Under the pieces are notes generated by a model that was given only the letters and a program-made list of their open reading frames with translations, had not been told where the DNA came from and did no database searches. The position numbers and the translations under genes are program-made. A DNA stretch of 64,000 bases from a virus: the IMG/VR virus record IMGVR_UViG_3300042302_000394, positions 62,001 through 126,000 of that record. One strand, 5' to 3'. Below, piece by piece: positions 1-8,724 of this stretch. Position 1 is the stretch's first letter, and each line of letters opens with the position of its first letter.

Positions 1-462
1 ACCCACATCCATGCAACGATATTTTTCCATGCCTGTAGTGCCACCGTGCAAGTGACCGTGAAAGTGCAGAGAACCACGATGCATCTGATCCCATTCATAG
101 ATAGGATAGTGAAACATCACGCACTTGTGGCCATCATAGGTGATATCCAAATACTTATGTACTTCAACAAATGCATCGCGGAATGTTACATCCATTAGGG
201 TCTTGCGGTCATGGTTGCCTTCTACAAGGATCTTATCTCCGTTCAACCGATTCATCATTCGTCCAGCATCACTTCCTGACATAAACGCTACATCGCCTAA
301 GATGTAGACTAAATCACCCGGCTCTACTTTGTCGTTCCATTCTTCCGCCATTGCGTTATTCATATAAGCAACATCGTCACGAAATCGTGCCCGTGTTTGC
401 GGACAGAACTTCATAATGTTCTTGTGCCCGAAATGGAGATCCGAAGTAATCCAAGTTTTCAT
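1..462 (-). CDS. Calcineurin-like metallophosphoesterase (3' end outside window)
   Basis: The product starts MKTWITSDLHFGHKN and runs 154 residues to the window edge, so the C-terminus is missing. Metal-binding motifs of the calcineurin-like phosphoesterase family are visible in order: DLHFGH near residue 9, GDVAF, GNHDR and GHLHG. Such phage enzymes hydrolyse phosphodiesters or phosphomonoesters using two metal ions; the substrate is unknown. A second member of the family lies at 49575-50429. It precedes a kinase-like and a phosphatase gene on the same strand (498-1430), suggesting a small nucleic-acid or phosphate-processing operon. Confidence 0.85.
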   Translation of the reverse strand, partial: MKTWITSDLHFGHKNIMKFCPQTRARFRDDVAYMNNAMAEEWNDKVEPGDLVYILGDVAFMSGSDAGRMMNRLNGDKILVEGNHDRKTLMDVTFRDAFVEVHKYLDITYDGHKCVMFHYPIYEWDQMHRGSLHFHGHLHGGTTGMEKYRCMDVG

Positions 463-497
463 ATTATTTCCTATTATACAGCCAGTGACCTATACCG

Positions 498-962
498 TCA
501 ACTGGCATACCAAATTTCTTTAAACCCTTCTTCCTCAGTGGGCTCTTCCCAACTGGCAATCATGCTGGCAATAACATGATCCGGAATCTCTTTGCCAGGG
601 CGGCTCATCAATCGGCGCATAAGTTCTTTGTGTTCAGGTGTCTTAAACACTATTGCAATATGCTCATAGTCAGGTAACATGTTAAACTTGCGAGTACGAC
701 TTGCAAGAGTAGTACTAGTTTGATCCCAGATAATATCTCGATTCATTTCACGAGCCGCAACAACTTCCTTGGCCATAAGGTCTACAGCAGTGGGCATAAA
801 GTCTACAAACACTTCGCTGTAGGTGCGTCCTACTTCCTTTGCGTAGATTTCAACCCACTTGTCTGTGCTAATACAAGAGCAGGTCAACGCCCAGTCTTGT
901 TCAGCCACCCAAGTACTTTTACCTGAACCAGGCACTCCAATCAATTGATAACATTTTGCCAT
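498..962 (-). CDS. P-loop kinase, polynucleotide-kinase-like
   Basis: A 154-residue protein with an N-terminal Walker A motif GVPGSGKST (residues 9-17) and a second acidic segment IIWDQTSTT. It is short and single-domain, like the kinase half of T4 polynucleotide kinase and related zeta-toxin-type kinases. These proteins phosphorylate RNA, DNA or small-molecule hydroxyls. The start codon touches the stop codon of the upstream phosphatase gene (963-1430), so the two are co-transcribed. A role in RNA end repair with the neighbouring phosphoesterase is inference. Confidence 0.75.
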   Translation of the reverse strand: MAKCYQLIGVPGSGKSTWVAEQDWALTCSCISTDKWVEIYAKEVGRTYSEVFVDFMPTAVDLMAKEVVAAREMNRDIIWDQTSTTLASRTRKFNMLPDYEHIAIVFKTPEHKELMRRLMSRPGKEIPDHVIASMIASWEEPTEEEGFKEIWYAS

Positions 963-1430
963 TTAATCTACACTCCTAAAAGTTCGCCAATCGTCTATGT
1001 TTGGCTTTTCATCTTCATCATATGTCCAACCCAAAGCCTTCATCATGCGATGCTTGACCAATAGGTTGGGGCTACGGAATCTACCTGTGTCTTCAAAGCC
1101 CATCATAACACCAACTTCGCAAACTGCACCACTGCGGCAAATACCCGCATAGCAGTGAACAACTACATTCATACGGTTGTCCTTTGCGTGTTGCAACAGT
1201 CGAACAAGCTCGTTAGCCTGCTCTTGACTACATTTCATTGCTTCTTCCAACACTTCGTCCTTGGCCTCTACGTCCAAAAACTCAAAGTTGTGTTGCTCTT
1301 TAAACTTGTGAGCAGGCACAGGGCGCCAGCTGGCCGGATCAACAATGCTGATCAGCATACTGTTCTCACCTGCCTCATGATGAAACCTTGTGGGTATATC
1401 AGCGGCCGCTACGTTTTCAATCCATGGCAT
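963..1430 (-). CDS. Dual-specificity/tyrosine-type protein phosphatase
   Basis: 155 residues. The active-site loop VHCYAGICRSG contains the cysteine-phosphatase signature HCX5RS with catalytic Cys93 and Arg99. Overall length and motif position fit small dual-specificity phosphatases, which remove phosphate from proteins, or RNA 5' ends in some members. It is the first gene of a leftward operon driven by a consensus sigma70 promoter at 1454-1482; a GGAG ribosome-binding site sits just before the start. Substrate unknown. Confidence 0.8.
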   Translation of the reverse strand: MPWIENVAAADIPTRFHHEAGENSMLISIVDPASWRPVPAHKFKEQHNFEFLDVEAKDEVLEEAMKCSQEQANELVRLLQHAKDNRMNVVVHCYAGICRSGAVCEVGVMMGFEDTGRFRSPNLLVKHRMMKALGWTYDEDEKPNIDDWRTFRSVD

Positions 1431-1453
1431 TTTATTCTCCTGCGCATTATATA

Positions 1454-1482
1454 ATTATAGCATCACTTTACCATTTTGTCAA
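1454..1482 (-). promoter_or_regulatory. Sigma70-type promoter for the phosphatase-kinase operon
   Basis: On the minus strand TTGACA (1482-1477), a 17-base spacer and TATAAT (1459-1454) match the consensus exactly. It lies about 24 bases before the start at 1430 and reads leftward. Confidence 0.85.
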
Positions 1483-1498
1483 GCCAGTAAATAATGTT

Positions 1499-1711
1499 AT
1501 GTCCACCCAAAAAACTCGCCTAGAAAAAAAAGCTGACGATATATTTGAGTTGCTGGATCATTATGTTTATCCCACAACGGGCGAAACACTGGCAGCTCAA
1601 AAGGGTTTGATGGTAGGCTGGTTAGCTAGACTGGCAACTACTGACTGGACAGTTGCAGAAGAATTAGAAAGACGATTACATCTTGCTCGGAAACAAAAAG
1701 GTAAAATTTGA
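1499..1711 (+). CDS. Small hypothetical protein
   Basis: 70 residues beginning MSTQKTRLEKKADDIFELLD and ending in a basic tail. I place the start at 1499 because an upstream extension would cross the divergent promoter at 1454-1482. The protein is mostly helical in character, with no signal peptide or recognised domain. It is divergent from the phosphatase operon. Function unknown. Confidence 0.5.
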   Translation: MSTQKTRLEKKADDIFELLDHYVYPTTGETLAAQKGLMVGWLARLATTDWTVAEELERRLHLARKQKGKI

Positions 1712-1747
1712 ATTTTATACCCTCTAATTTTAGAAATAAATATAATT

Positions 1748-2299
1748 ATGAGATGTTTCTATAAATTAAAAATTAATAATCTAGAATCTATACAGGCACA
1801 CGCATTATCTAAAATATCTGAAGAAGATCTTAATTTGATGCCAACTAGATTATTTTATCCAGAATATAATTTTTTAGATGATCAAGATCTCTTATGTGCG
1901 TTAAATCAATACGGGTTGACAAATTATATACATAATGTTGCTCTTTTTGTTCTCAATTCAGGAGGCATAAGCCCTATTCATGTCGACGGGGATAATGACT
2001 ATAATTGGAGTTTAAATATACCTTTAAAAAATTGCAGATATACTCGAACTAATTTTTATCAATCTAATGAGGTTCCTGTTAAGAAAAAAAGTCCAAACAG
2101 TGATATAGAATACAGTATCTTTGATCCAAACTCTTGCACACTACTAGATTCTCTTCGATTATCTGATCCATTTTTAATGAATGTGTCAGTTCCTCACAGC
2201 ATATCTAATCTTACTTTTACAACAAGAGTTTCTATATGTATAAGAATAAAATCTACATTTGACATAGAAGCCGCTCTGTCAGAATGGGATTTAAAATAA
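1748..2299 (+). CDS. 2OG-Fe(II) oxygenase-like protein (array member 1)
   Basis: 183 residues. A HxD pair in SPIHVDGDNDYN (middle of the protein), a strand SLNIPLKNC, then VPHSISN with a distal His and a following Arg-containing strand match the double-stranded beta-helix of 2-oxoglutarate/Fe(II) oxygenases (HxD...H...R). The N-terminus (FYKLKINNLESIQAH) resembles that of the genes at 2913, 3465 and 5323, so they are paralogues. TAAATA (1737-1742) ends six bases before the ATG, predicting a leaderless late mRNA. Substrate unknown; assignment rests on motif order only. Confidence 0.6.
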   Translation: MRCFYKLKINNLESIQAHALSKISEEDLNLMPTRLFYPEYNFLDDQDLLCALNQYGLTNYIHNVALFVLNSGGISPIHVDGDNDYNWSLNIPLKNCRYTRTNFYQSNEVPVKKKSPNSDIEYSIFDPNSCTLLDSLRLSDPFLMNVSVPHSISNLTFTTRVSICIRIKSTFDIEAALSEWDLK

Positions 2300-2306
2300 C
2301 GAATTT

Positions 2307-2846
2307 CTACATAATAAATTTTTCAAATCTACTTAATGCATCCTGCCATTTGAAATATTTCGAATTGTGTAATGATACTTTTATACTAACACACCATCGA
2401 GGTGACGTTATATTTGATACGTTATGAGGAACACCGCTTTGAAATAAACACGCCCCTTGTAAGTTTACGGATTCGATTAACTGCATTTTATCAATTTCGT
2501 AGTCTCTTTTCCAAGCTACACCATTGTGTTTCGGTAGTCCTGGATACTTATTAATTGATCTGTACCAGTTAACTAGACTATCATTTGCATTTATATAAAA
2601 ATTTAAATTTGTTTGATCGTAAACGTTATAGTTGTCTATATGAATCGGGGAAGACGTGCTTTCCCCACTATAATAAATTATTAGGCCGTTTAGTCGAAAA
2701 TCATCAATTTTCTTTAACAGTTCTAGCATATCTGGACTTAATATTTCTGTTATATGAGCAGTACCTAATTTCCATTGTTTTTCGCATACAAAAGATTCGC
2801 TAAGAAACGGTACAGGAAATGACAGTTTTTTAAAATAATCGCTCAT
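2307..2846 (-). CDS. 2OG-Fe(II) oxygenase-like protein (array member 2)
   Basis: 179 residues, convergent with the previous gene. HxD is in SPIHIDNYNVYD and the distal His in GVPHNVSNITSPRWCVS, the same spacing and wording as the neighbouring paralogues. TAAATA precedes the ATG so that the predicted transcription start coincides with the A of the start codon. It has no signal peptide. Likely an iron/2OG hydroxylase or a catalytically altered relative; the substrate cannot be read from sequence. Confidence 0.6.
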   Translation of the reverse strand: MSDYFKKLSFPVPFLSESFVCEKQWKLGTAHITEILSPDMLELLKKIDDFRLNGLIIYYSGESTSSPIHIDNYNVYDQTNLNFYINANDSLVNWYRSINKYPGLPKHNGVAWKRDYEIDKMQLIESVNLQGACLFQSGVPHNVSNITSPRWCVSIKVSLHNSKYFKWQDALSRFEKFIM

Positions 2847-2912
2847 TCAAATATTTACCACCTAATTATTAATCGAGCTTTCTAGGAGTAATAAGAGCAG
2901 ATAAATATTTTG

Positions 2913-3476
2913 ATGAAATATTATAAAAAAATAGAAATTGAAAACTTAGAGGTAATACAGAAAAAAGTTTTACAATTTATTAAATTTAAACACCCCACTA
3001 TATATTTTAGAAAAGTTGAGTCATCTTGGAACCATCTCGATGTTCCGAGTTTGTTGGCGGCATGCCCAGAACTTTCTGAGTCTTTCGGCAAATTGAATTT
3101 ATCCTGCATTTTTGCGTCAATTCATATAATGTATGATAATACACATTCTGCTATACATACTGATATTACGCCCTGGAAAGCTAGAATTAACATTCCTATT
3201 TTAAATTGCAACGGAACATTTACTAAATTTTATACAGGTGAAAAGGTAGTAGAAGAAATTAGGACCATGGCAAATAATAAAACGTTTAAGGTAGATGCAA
3301 TTATAAATCCACTTGAATGTATTGAAGTAGACGCATACGAATTAACACAGCCGTTAATTCTTAAAACTTATATACCACATAGGGTTTTTATGAATGAAAC
3401 TTCGAGACCTAGAATAGCATTGTCAATTGGCTGCGATCCTGATCCATTCTATCAATATTTTTCGTCAGACGAATAA
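2913..3476 (+). CDS. 2OG-Fe(II) oxygenase-like protein (array member 3)
   Basis: 187 residues starting MKYYKKIEIENLEVIQKKV. HxD is in SAIHTDITPWKARINIPIL, followed by FYTGEK and the distal IPHRVFMNETSRPRIALS with His and Arg. The start is taken at 2913 (ATG) rather than the TTG just before it, because TAAATA at 2902-2907 ends exactly six bases upstream. Its 3' end overlaps the convergent gene at 3465 by 12 bases. Paralogue of the genes at 1748, 3465 and 5323. Confidence 0.6.
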   Translation: MKYYKKIEIENLEVIQKKVLQFIKFKHPTIYFRKVESSWNHLDVPSLLAACPELSESFGKLNLSCIFASIHIMYDNTHSAIHTDITPWKARINIPILNCNGTFTKFYTGEKVVEEIRTMANNKTFKVDAIINPLECIEVDAYELTQPLILKTYIPHRVFMNETSRPRIALSIGCDPDPFYQYFSSDE

Positions 3477-4043
3477 ATCTGTAGTATCCACTACATCTTC
3501 AATATTTCTAAATTTAATAGGATGTAGTCCCCATCGCACGGTAAACATTATCCTTATATCATCATTAAAATTTTTAACACCATGCATGACATCACCTTTA
3601 ACAAAACAAGGCTTTGTTATCTCAAGGTCTTCGATAATTTCTAATTTAGAATTGTCTATAGGAGTTAGACCATGCAGGTAACTGCTTTGTACGGCACCCA
3701 TGACTAGATTTTCTTTTGGACAATGATACCATAACATTTTTGTATTATGACAATTTAATACAGGAATATTTAATCCAAACGGTACTGTAATGAATGAACT
3801 ATCAACATGAGGAGCTAGCTCAGCATGCCCCGGTGTAAAATAAAACCTAAGTAATCGAATTTGACTTTTACTCCTCGACTTTAGCCACCTCATTAATTTT
3901 GGACAATGTTCAGTCATATGCTCTTCACTGAACGTACATGCATGTAGGCCTTTAGATGCATAATCATAATTAATAGATTTAATTAATTCGTGTTGAATCT
4001 CTTCAAAGTTGGGGATATGGATGTATCTATAAAGTTCTTGCAT
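3465..4043 (-). CDS. 2OG-Fe(II) oxygenase-like protein (array member 4)
   Basis: 192 residues, N-terminus MQELYRYIHIPNFEEIQHEL similar to the other array members. HxD occurs in LAPHVDSSFITVPFGLN, then HNTKMLWYHC and DVMHGVKNFNDDIRIMFTVR (distal His and Arg). A TAAATATT motif lies ten bases upstream of the ATG. Alternating strands and separate promoters suggest each member is an independent late-expressed cassette. Confidence 0.6.
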   Translation of the reverse strand: MQELYRYIHIPNFEEIQHELIKSINYDYASKGLHACTFSEEHMTEHCPKLMRWLKSRSKSQIRLLRFYFTPGHAELAPHVDSSFITVPFGLNIPVLNCHNTKMLWYHCPKENLVMGAVQSSYLHGLTPIDNSKLEIIEDLEITKPCFVKGDVMHGVKNFNDDIRIMFTVRWGLHPIKFRNIEDVVDTTDLFV

Positions 4044-4088
4044 ACTTCCAAATATTTAGTAATAAATACTTTACAAACTTTAAAAATT

Positions 4089-4709
4089 ATGCTACCTTCT
4101 ATAACATTAAACCCTGATGATTATTATTATGCACTTAATCAGCCCTGTACAATCTTACCTCAACTATTAGAATATGTTCAAAGTGTAGAAGACTGGGAGG
4201 GATTAGATTGGCATACATTTTATTTAGATGTACCAAATAGGACTGCTTGTAATTTCGAATCAGATCCTGTAATTAAATTTTTTCTAGATCAGGGATGGAG
4301 GTTAAACTTCACATGTATGCCCCCTAAGGGGCATTATCGATGGCATATCGATAATCAAGGAAATAGACAAACCGCAATAAATTTAGCACTAAATGGTTTT
4401 GAAACAACTAAAGTTATGTGGCGACCAAATAGACCGTACGTGCGAAAAATGAATACAGAAATTATGGATATTCCCTACACACCTGGTACGTATTTTGTAT
4501 TTAATACACAAGAGGAACATTGTGTAACTAATTTCAGTAATGAAAATAGATATCTATTAAGCATTACACCAGATAAAAGATTTGCTGTTCCTGAGTATTT
4601 TGACGGAATTTATAAAAATGTAAGTCCTAGTCGATACGCTGAAATTCTAAAAGGTTACAAGCTAGCATTTAAAGAGGTCGTTAGCGAAGTTAAAGCACAA
4701 GGTTGGTAG
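4089..4709 (+). CDS. 2OG-Fe(II) oxygenase-like protein (array member 5)
   Basis: 206 residues if started at 4089 (MLPSITLNPDDYYY); an upstream in-frame extension would run into the divergent gene's leader. HxD is in GHYRWHIDNQGNRQTAINLAL, the distal part in EEHCVTNFSNENRYLLSIT. This copy is more diverged from members 1-4 and looks like the aspartyl/asparaginyl beta-hydroxylase type of fold. TAAATACT occurs about 30 bases upstream. Confidence 0.55.
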   Translation: MLPSITLNPDDYYYALNQPCTILPQLLEYVQSVEDWEGLDWHTFYLDVPNRTACNFESDPVIKFFLDQGWRLNFTCMPPKGHYRWHIDNQGNRQTAINLALNGFETTKVMWRPNRPYVRKMNTEIMDIPYTPGTYFVFNTQEEHCVTNFSNENRYLLSITPDKRFAVPEYFDGIYKNVSPSRYAEILKGYKLAFKEVVSEVKAQGW

Positions 4710-4721
4710 TAGATTTTAAAT

Positions 4722-5330
4722 TCAGTCTTTCCATCTAATAGTATTCCAATCAAACATAAAATTTAAGTTAAGTTGTTCGTACGCTATCCATTGTTTAGTG
4801 TACTGAATATTAAGAGGAAAATCAATTACATTAAAATTATTATAAAATAGATGATGTAATTGTCTAGGTGATCGAGTTTCACCTAATCTTTTTCTTTTAA
4901 ATGTTTCTATCAAATTTTTATTATAGTCATTAAATGTGATAGCAATAGCTTTACAATTATTGTCTATTGCCCATTGTTTGTGCATTGGTAAAAAAAGTTC
5001 TCTAGGTAATCCTAAATGTCGGTAATCTTTTGTAACCCATGTTCTACATCCGCCTATGGCAACTTCATTGGAGAATTCACTTCTATAAACTCCCGAACAG
5101 GCTACAATAGTTTCATTTTTTATCGCTAAGTGAAACGCTCCACTGGTTTCAAAATATCGATGCCTGTTGTATATTTGATGTATTAGTGTGTTAGATTTAG
5201 TATGCCAATCTTCTACCCACATATTGCTGTGTGCTAGCTGAGTAATTTCTTCTGATGCCTCTTGACAAAATTTAAAAAATAAACTTTTATCCTCTAACTC
5301 GTCATACCGAATAAGTGTTAGATCAGACAT
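4722..5330 (-). CDS. GNAT-like acetyltransferase (tentative)
   Basis: 202 residues. A central segment with strands FHLAIKNETIVACSGVYRS followed by WVTKDYRHLGLPRELFLPMH and CKAIAITFNDYN resembles the beta4-alpha3 acetyl-CoA-binding core of GCN5-related acetyltransferases, although the classic RxxGxG is not intact. It overlaps the start of the oxygenase-like gene 5323 by eight bases, so the pair is co-translated. Substrate unknown. Confidence 0.45.
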   Translation of the reverse strand: MSDLTLIRYDELEDKSLFFKFCQEASEEITQLAHSNMWVEDWHTKSNTLIHQIYNRHRYFETSGAFHLAIKNETIVACSGVYRSEFSNEVAIGGCRTWVTKDYRHLGLPRELFLPMHKQWAIDNNCKAIAITFNDYNKNLIETFKRKRLGETRSPRQLHHLFYNNFNVIDFPLNIQYTKQWIAYEQLNLNFMFDWNTIRWKD

Positions 5331-5871
5331 TGCTAACTAAATCTTCAAAATTTGGATTACCGTGAAATCTCATAGTAAATACCCACCGATCTTCGAGTTG
5401 ATTTGATTGTGCTGAATGCGGACAATCTACTCTTAATAGATGAGGGCTGTCAATTTCTAATTTAAAATCTTCTGTATATGGTTCTTGCCACATAATTTCA
5501 TGATAAACGTTGTTGGATAACATTACAAGAGATGTGCTGTATTTTCCTTTATACCAAATTTGGTAACTGTTTTTACAACCTTTCAACGGAATGTTTATTG
5601 CAGATTTTATAATACCTTCTTCATTACCGTCTATATGAATACCTTGAAAACTATTCTTTGGTCTAATATAACTTAGACAATAGCGAACAGGAGGTATATT
5701 ATACCTAGCTAGGTCTGCATCAATTATATGCTTTAATTGATTGTTGAGCTCGTGTCTTATTTGTATTTGTCTATCTACAGGAATTGAAGTATCTATCTTT
5801 TTCTCTATATCTAAAATTGCAAATTCTTTTATAAGATGTTCGCATGTTAAATGAATTTTTTTACAGTACAC
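5323..5871 (-). CDS. 2OG-Fe(II) oxygenase-like protein (array member 6)
   Basis: 182 residues, read from a GTG at 5871 because its N-terminus MYCKKIHLTCEHLIKEF aligns with the paralogues. HxD is in FQGIHIDGNEEGIIKSAINI, distal motif in DCPHSAQSNQLEDRWVFTMR. First gene of a two-gene leftward unit with the acetyltransferase-like gene 4722-5330. No ATG is available close by, which makes the GTG choice fairly safe. Confidence 0.55.
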   Translation of the reverse strand: MYCKKIHLTCEHLIKEFAILDIEKKIDTSIPVDRQIQIRHELNNQLKHIIDADLARYNIPPVRYCLSYIRPKNSFQGIHIDGNEEGIIKSAINIPLKGCKNSYQIWYKGKYSTSLVMLSNNVYHEIMWQEPYTEDFKLEIDSPHLLRVDCPHSAQSNQLEDRWVFTMRFHGNPNFEDLVSNV

Positions 5872-5936
5872 GATGTTTATCGTAAAATTTTGGAATATCT
5901 TTTATTTAACTCTCTGCAATTTTGTAATATAAATAT

Positions 5937-6563
5937 ATGAAACATATTATGATAGTAGCCACACCACTTAACCTTCCTACTGTAGTCCCTGACGATTGGT
6001 CTGTATTTTGGAATATTTGGAACAATTATGGAAAACCTATAGTTAAAACGCAACAAAACCATAAGGGATCTTATTCAAAAATTGGAGATACAGATGTCTG
6101 GAAAGGTTTAGATATCTATAAAAATAATTTATTTCGATCTGCATGGACTGCACCTTACTATGATATTCGAGAAGAACTTCCCTTAATGTATCAAATGATT
6201 ACAAAAATTCCTCTATTCTCTCTTGTCACTGGTGTTAGGGTTGTAGAAAGCCTAGGAAATATTCCGCCACACACTGATGATAATATAGATCGATGGAACG
6301 TTAGAGCAATGTTGCATTATACTGATTCGAACCCTCAATGGTTTTTTACTAAACCGAATGATACAAAAACTGCTGTGTTGTTAACATTGCCAGAGTCCAC
6401 TAATTGGTTTGCATATAACGATAAGTACACATGGCATGGGTCGAAGTATAACCCGGATCACCCTAAATTATTAATTCAAATGTTTGGAGTAGGATTTAAG
6501 AACAGTCAGTTCCTACAAAAAAGTGCAGAAATGTACAAAGAATATACAATATCATATGACTAA
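5937..6563 (+). CDS. 2OG-Fe(II) oxygenase / Asp-beta-hydroxylase-like protein (array member 7)
   Basis: 208 residues from the first ATG. GNIPPHTDDNIDRWNVRAML carries HxD, and YTWHGSKYNPDHPKLLIQM the distal His. TATAAATA lies only one base before this ATG, so if it is a late promoter translation would begin at the next ATG (5946). The 3' end overlaps the desaturase start by eight bases, linking this gene to lipid modification. Confidence 0.55.
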   Translation: MKHIMIVATPLNLPTVVPDDWSVFWNIWNNYGKPIVKTQQNHKGSYSKIGDTDVWKGLDIYKNNLFRSAWTAPYYDIREELPLMYQMITKIPLFSLVTGVRVVESLGNIPPHTDDNIDRWNVRAMLHYTDSNPQWFFTKPNDTKTAVLLTLPESTNWFAYNDKYTWHGSKYNPDHPKLLIQMFGVGFKNSQFLQKSAEMYKEYTISYD

Positions 6564-7344
6564 TTTATTTCAAGCTAGTTCAACTACTGTTAGGTATTCT
6601 CATATTGTAGCAAGGTTAGCAATTATTATAGGTGCATTCTTTGTAACATTTAATTTACCCTTATTACTTGTGTCTGCTATTGCATATCATGTTTTACTAT
6701 CTATCGGTATAAGCATAATGATGCATAGATACTTCAGCCATAAAAGTTTTGAATTTAAAAATAATATTGTCAGAAAAGTTTTTATTATAATTTCATTGCT
6801 TTCGTTGCGAGGAAGTCCAATAGCTTGGGCATACATCCATCGAGCACATCACGAACACGTAGATACCGAAGATGATCCGCATACTCCTGTTGGTAGAAAA
6901 TTTAACTTTTTTGGATTACTTGACAACAAAAATAAAGCTGATGATATTCAGATATTTAAAATTAGATCTATGATGACCAAGGAGCACCTATTTATTAATC
7001 AATACTATTGGTTGATCTTAGCATGTTTGTTAGTACCTTTTGCATTTATTAATTTTACATTATTTTATTATACATGGCTAGTTCCTGTAGTTCTTGTACA
7101 ATTTTCTATTAATTTACAAAACTATTTAGGACATATGTCAGGTATAGGTGCGTATAGGACTTACACTAATCCATCTAGCGGCAATAGTCAAAATAGTTTG
7201 TTATTGTGGCCTTTATATTTAGGTGAAGCGTGGCATAACAACCACCATGCACATGCTCGACATTATCACTACGGAACTGAAATAAGTGGAAAGTGGTGGG
7301 AGATCGATCCCGGTGCAATGCTCATTAAGTTACTGAAAAAATGA
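6556..7344 (+). CDS. Membrane fatty acid desaturase (acyl delta-9 type)
   Basis: 262 residues from ATG 6556, overlapping the previous stop. Three histidine boxes of the acyl-CoA/acyl-lipid desaturase family are present: HRYFSH, HRAHHEH and HNNHHAH. Four or so hydrophobic segments flank them (for example IGAFFVTFNLPLLLVSAIAY and LACLLVPFAFINFTLFYYTW). The enzyme would introduce a double bond into membrane acyl chains with a diiron centre. Followed with a four-base overlap by 7341. A second desaturase is at 7948. Confidence 0.85.
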   Translation: MTNLFQASSTTVRYSHIVARLAIIIGAFFVTFNLPLLLVSAIAYHVLLSIGISIMMHRYFSHKSFEFKNNIVRKVFIIISLLSLRGSPIAWAYIHRAHHEHVDTEDDPHTPVGRKFNFFGLLDNKNKADDIQIFKIRSMMTKEHLFINQYYWLILACLLVPFAFINFTLFYYTWLVPVVLVQFSINLQNYLGHMSGIGAYRTYTNPSSGNSQNSLLLWPLYLGEAWHNNHHAHARHYHYGTEISGKWWEIDPGAMLIKLLKK

Positions 7345-7901
7345 TACGATTTTTAACAATGGATGACTTGCCGGATTGCATGAAAATTGCACCATTAAAA
7401 AATAGAACCGGTGGCACTGTTCCATTAACACTCGAAGGATTTTTAGGTGCCTTTGAAAAATATTTCCAGGATGATGAATTTTGCCGTGTGATTGGATACT
7501 TTGAAAATAATGAACTTGTTAGTTTTGTATGTATCAGAATGTTCGAAACTACGATGAGAGGAAAATTTTGGGTTATTTCGGGATTATATACTAAGAATTT
7601 TAAAAGTTATTTTAGCTTTAACCATTCAGGAATAGGCGAATTAATTAAATTTGCATTCGATTATGCTGAATCACGAGGTTGGTATGAATATTATTATTGC
7701 ACTGCCGAACGTGTAATAAATGTATATGAAAGACAATGGAAACGATCACACTCTCATAGATACGAACATATATTGTTAGACGTTGTTCCACCTAATACAA
7801 AACCATTTTATGAATTGCACTGGAGACTAATGGGGCAAGAAGTTAAACCTGTCCCAATGATTGTTAAAAAGCGAGCGTTAAAACAAGAATTTAGAAAATA
7901 A
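7341..7901 (+). CDS. Acetyltransferase-like protein (tentative)
   Basis: 186 residues, translationally coupled to the desaturase through ATGA. The pattern MIRFLTMDDLPDCMKIAP at the N-terminus and the strand order GYFENNELVSFVCIRMFE...GKFWVISGLYTKNF suggest a GNAT fold, but a clear acetyl-CoA loop is not seen. The C-terminus is basic. It sits between two desaturases, so a role in acyl or lipid metabolism is possible but unproven. Confidence 0.4.
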   Translation: MIRFLTMDDLPDCMKIAPLKNRTGGTVPLTLEGFLGAFEKYFQDDEFCRVIGYFENNELVSFVCIRMFETTMRGKFWVISGLYTKNFKSYFSFNHSGIGELIKFAFDYAESRGWYEYYYCTAERVINVYERQWKRSHSHRYEHILLDVVPPNTKPFYELHWRLMGQEVKPVPMIVKKRALKQEFRK

Positions 7902-7947
7902 AAATCAGTTATTTTATCCTATAAATATAATGCTCATAGGAAACTAA

Positions 7948-8724
7948 ATGAACACAGCATTTTTATCTAGCAGCACTAGGGGTGCTCAACTATTCTTGAT
8001 ATTAAATTTAATAGGTACTTTCGGTGCTGTCTGGTTGTACGGATTAAATTTTAATTCTTTTATGATGGTACTAGTGGGATACTTTTTATATGGTTGTTTA
8101 GGTATCGTCGTAACTTATCACAGAAATCTTTCTCACAATAGTTATAGAACACATCCGATCATTGTAAAGATATTTTCATTATTAGGATGCTTTGCAGGGA
8201 CCGGCAGTCCACTTGCATGGGTGGCCATTCATATCAATCATCACTTAAAGAGTGACAAGCCTACTGATCCGCATAGTCCGTTATACAAAGGGGTAAAGAT
8301 CTTTATGATGGATTATATAAATGAAGTTGATAAAGATACAAAATGGAGAATGAGGGCATTAGTCACTGACAGATTCCAGCAATTCCTACATAGATATTAT
8401 TTTGCAATCATTGCAACCTATAGCCTTGTACTATTTTTAATAGGAGGATTTTGGTTGATGGTATTTTTTCATTGGGCGCCTGCTGCAATGACCGCCCTTA
8501 TGAGTAATGTTGTTAATTATGTGGGACACAAACCAAGTTGGTGGGGTGGATATAGAACACACAATCTAAATGATCAAAGTACAAATAATTGGCTATGGGC
8601 TATTCCTAGTTGGGGGGAAGCGTGGCACAACAATCATCATAGATATCCTAGGAATTTTAGTTTTGGAAACAAGTGGTGGGAGATTGATATTTCGGCACTT
8701 GTAATTAGATTGATTAAAATTTAA
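7948..8724 (+). CDS. Membrane fatty acid desaturase (second copy)
   Basis: 258 residues. Histidine boxes HRNLSH, HINHH and HNNHHRYP follow the desaturase order, with hydrophobic segments between them. It is clearly paralogous to 6556-7344 but diverged, consistent with different regiospecificity. Start at 7948 with AGGAAA upstream and a TATAAATATAA motif about 20 bases before. The stop overlaps the next ATG by one base (TAATG). Confidence 0.85.
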   Translation: MNTAFLSSSTRGAQLFLILNLIGTFGAVWLYGLNFNSFMMVLVGYFLYGCLGIVVTYHRNLSHNSYRTHPIIVKIFSLLGCFAGTGSPLAWVAIHINHHLKSDKPTDPHSPLYKGVKIFMMDYINEVDKDTKWRMRALVTDRFQQFLHRYYFAIIATYSLVLFLIGGFWLMVFFHWAPAAMTALMSNVVNYVGHKPSWWGGYRTHNLNDQSTNNWLWAIPSWGEAWHNNHHRYPRNFSFGNKWWEIDISALVIRLIKI

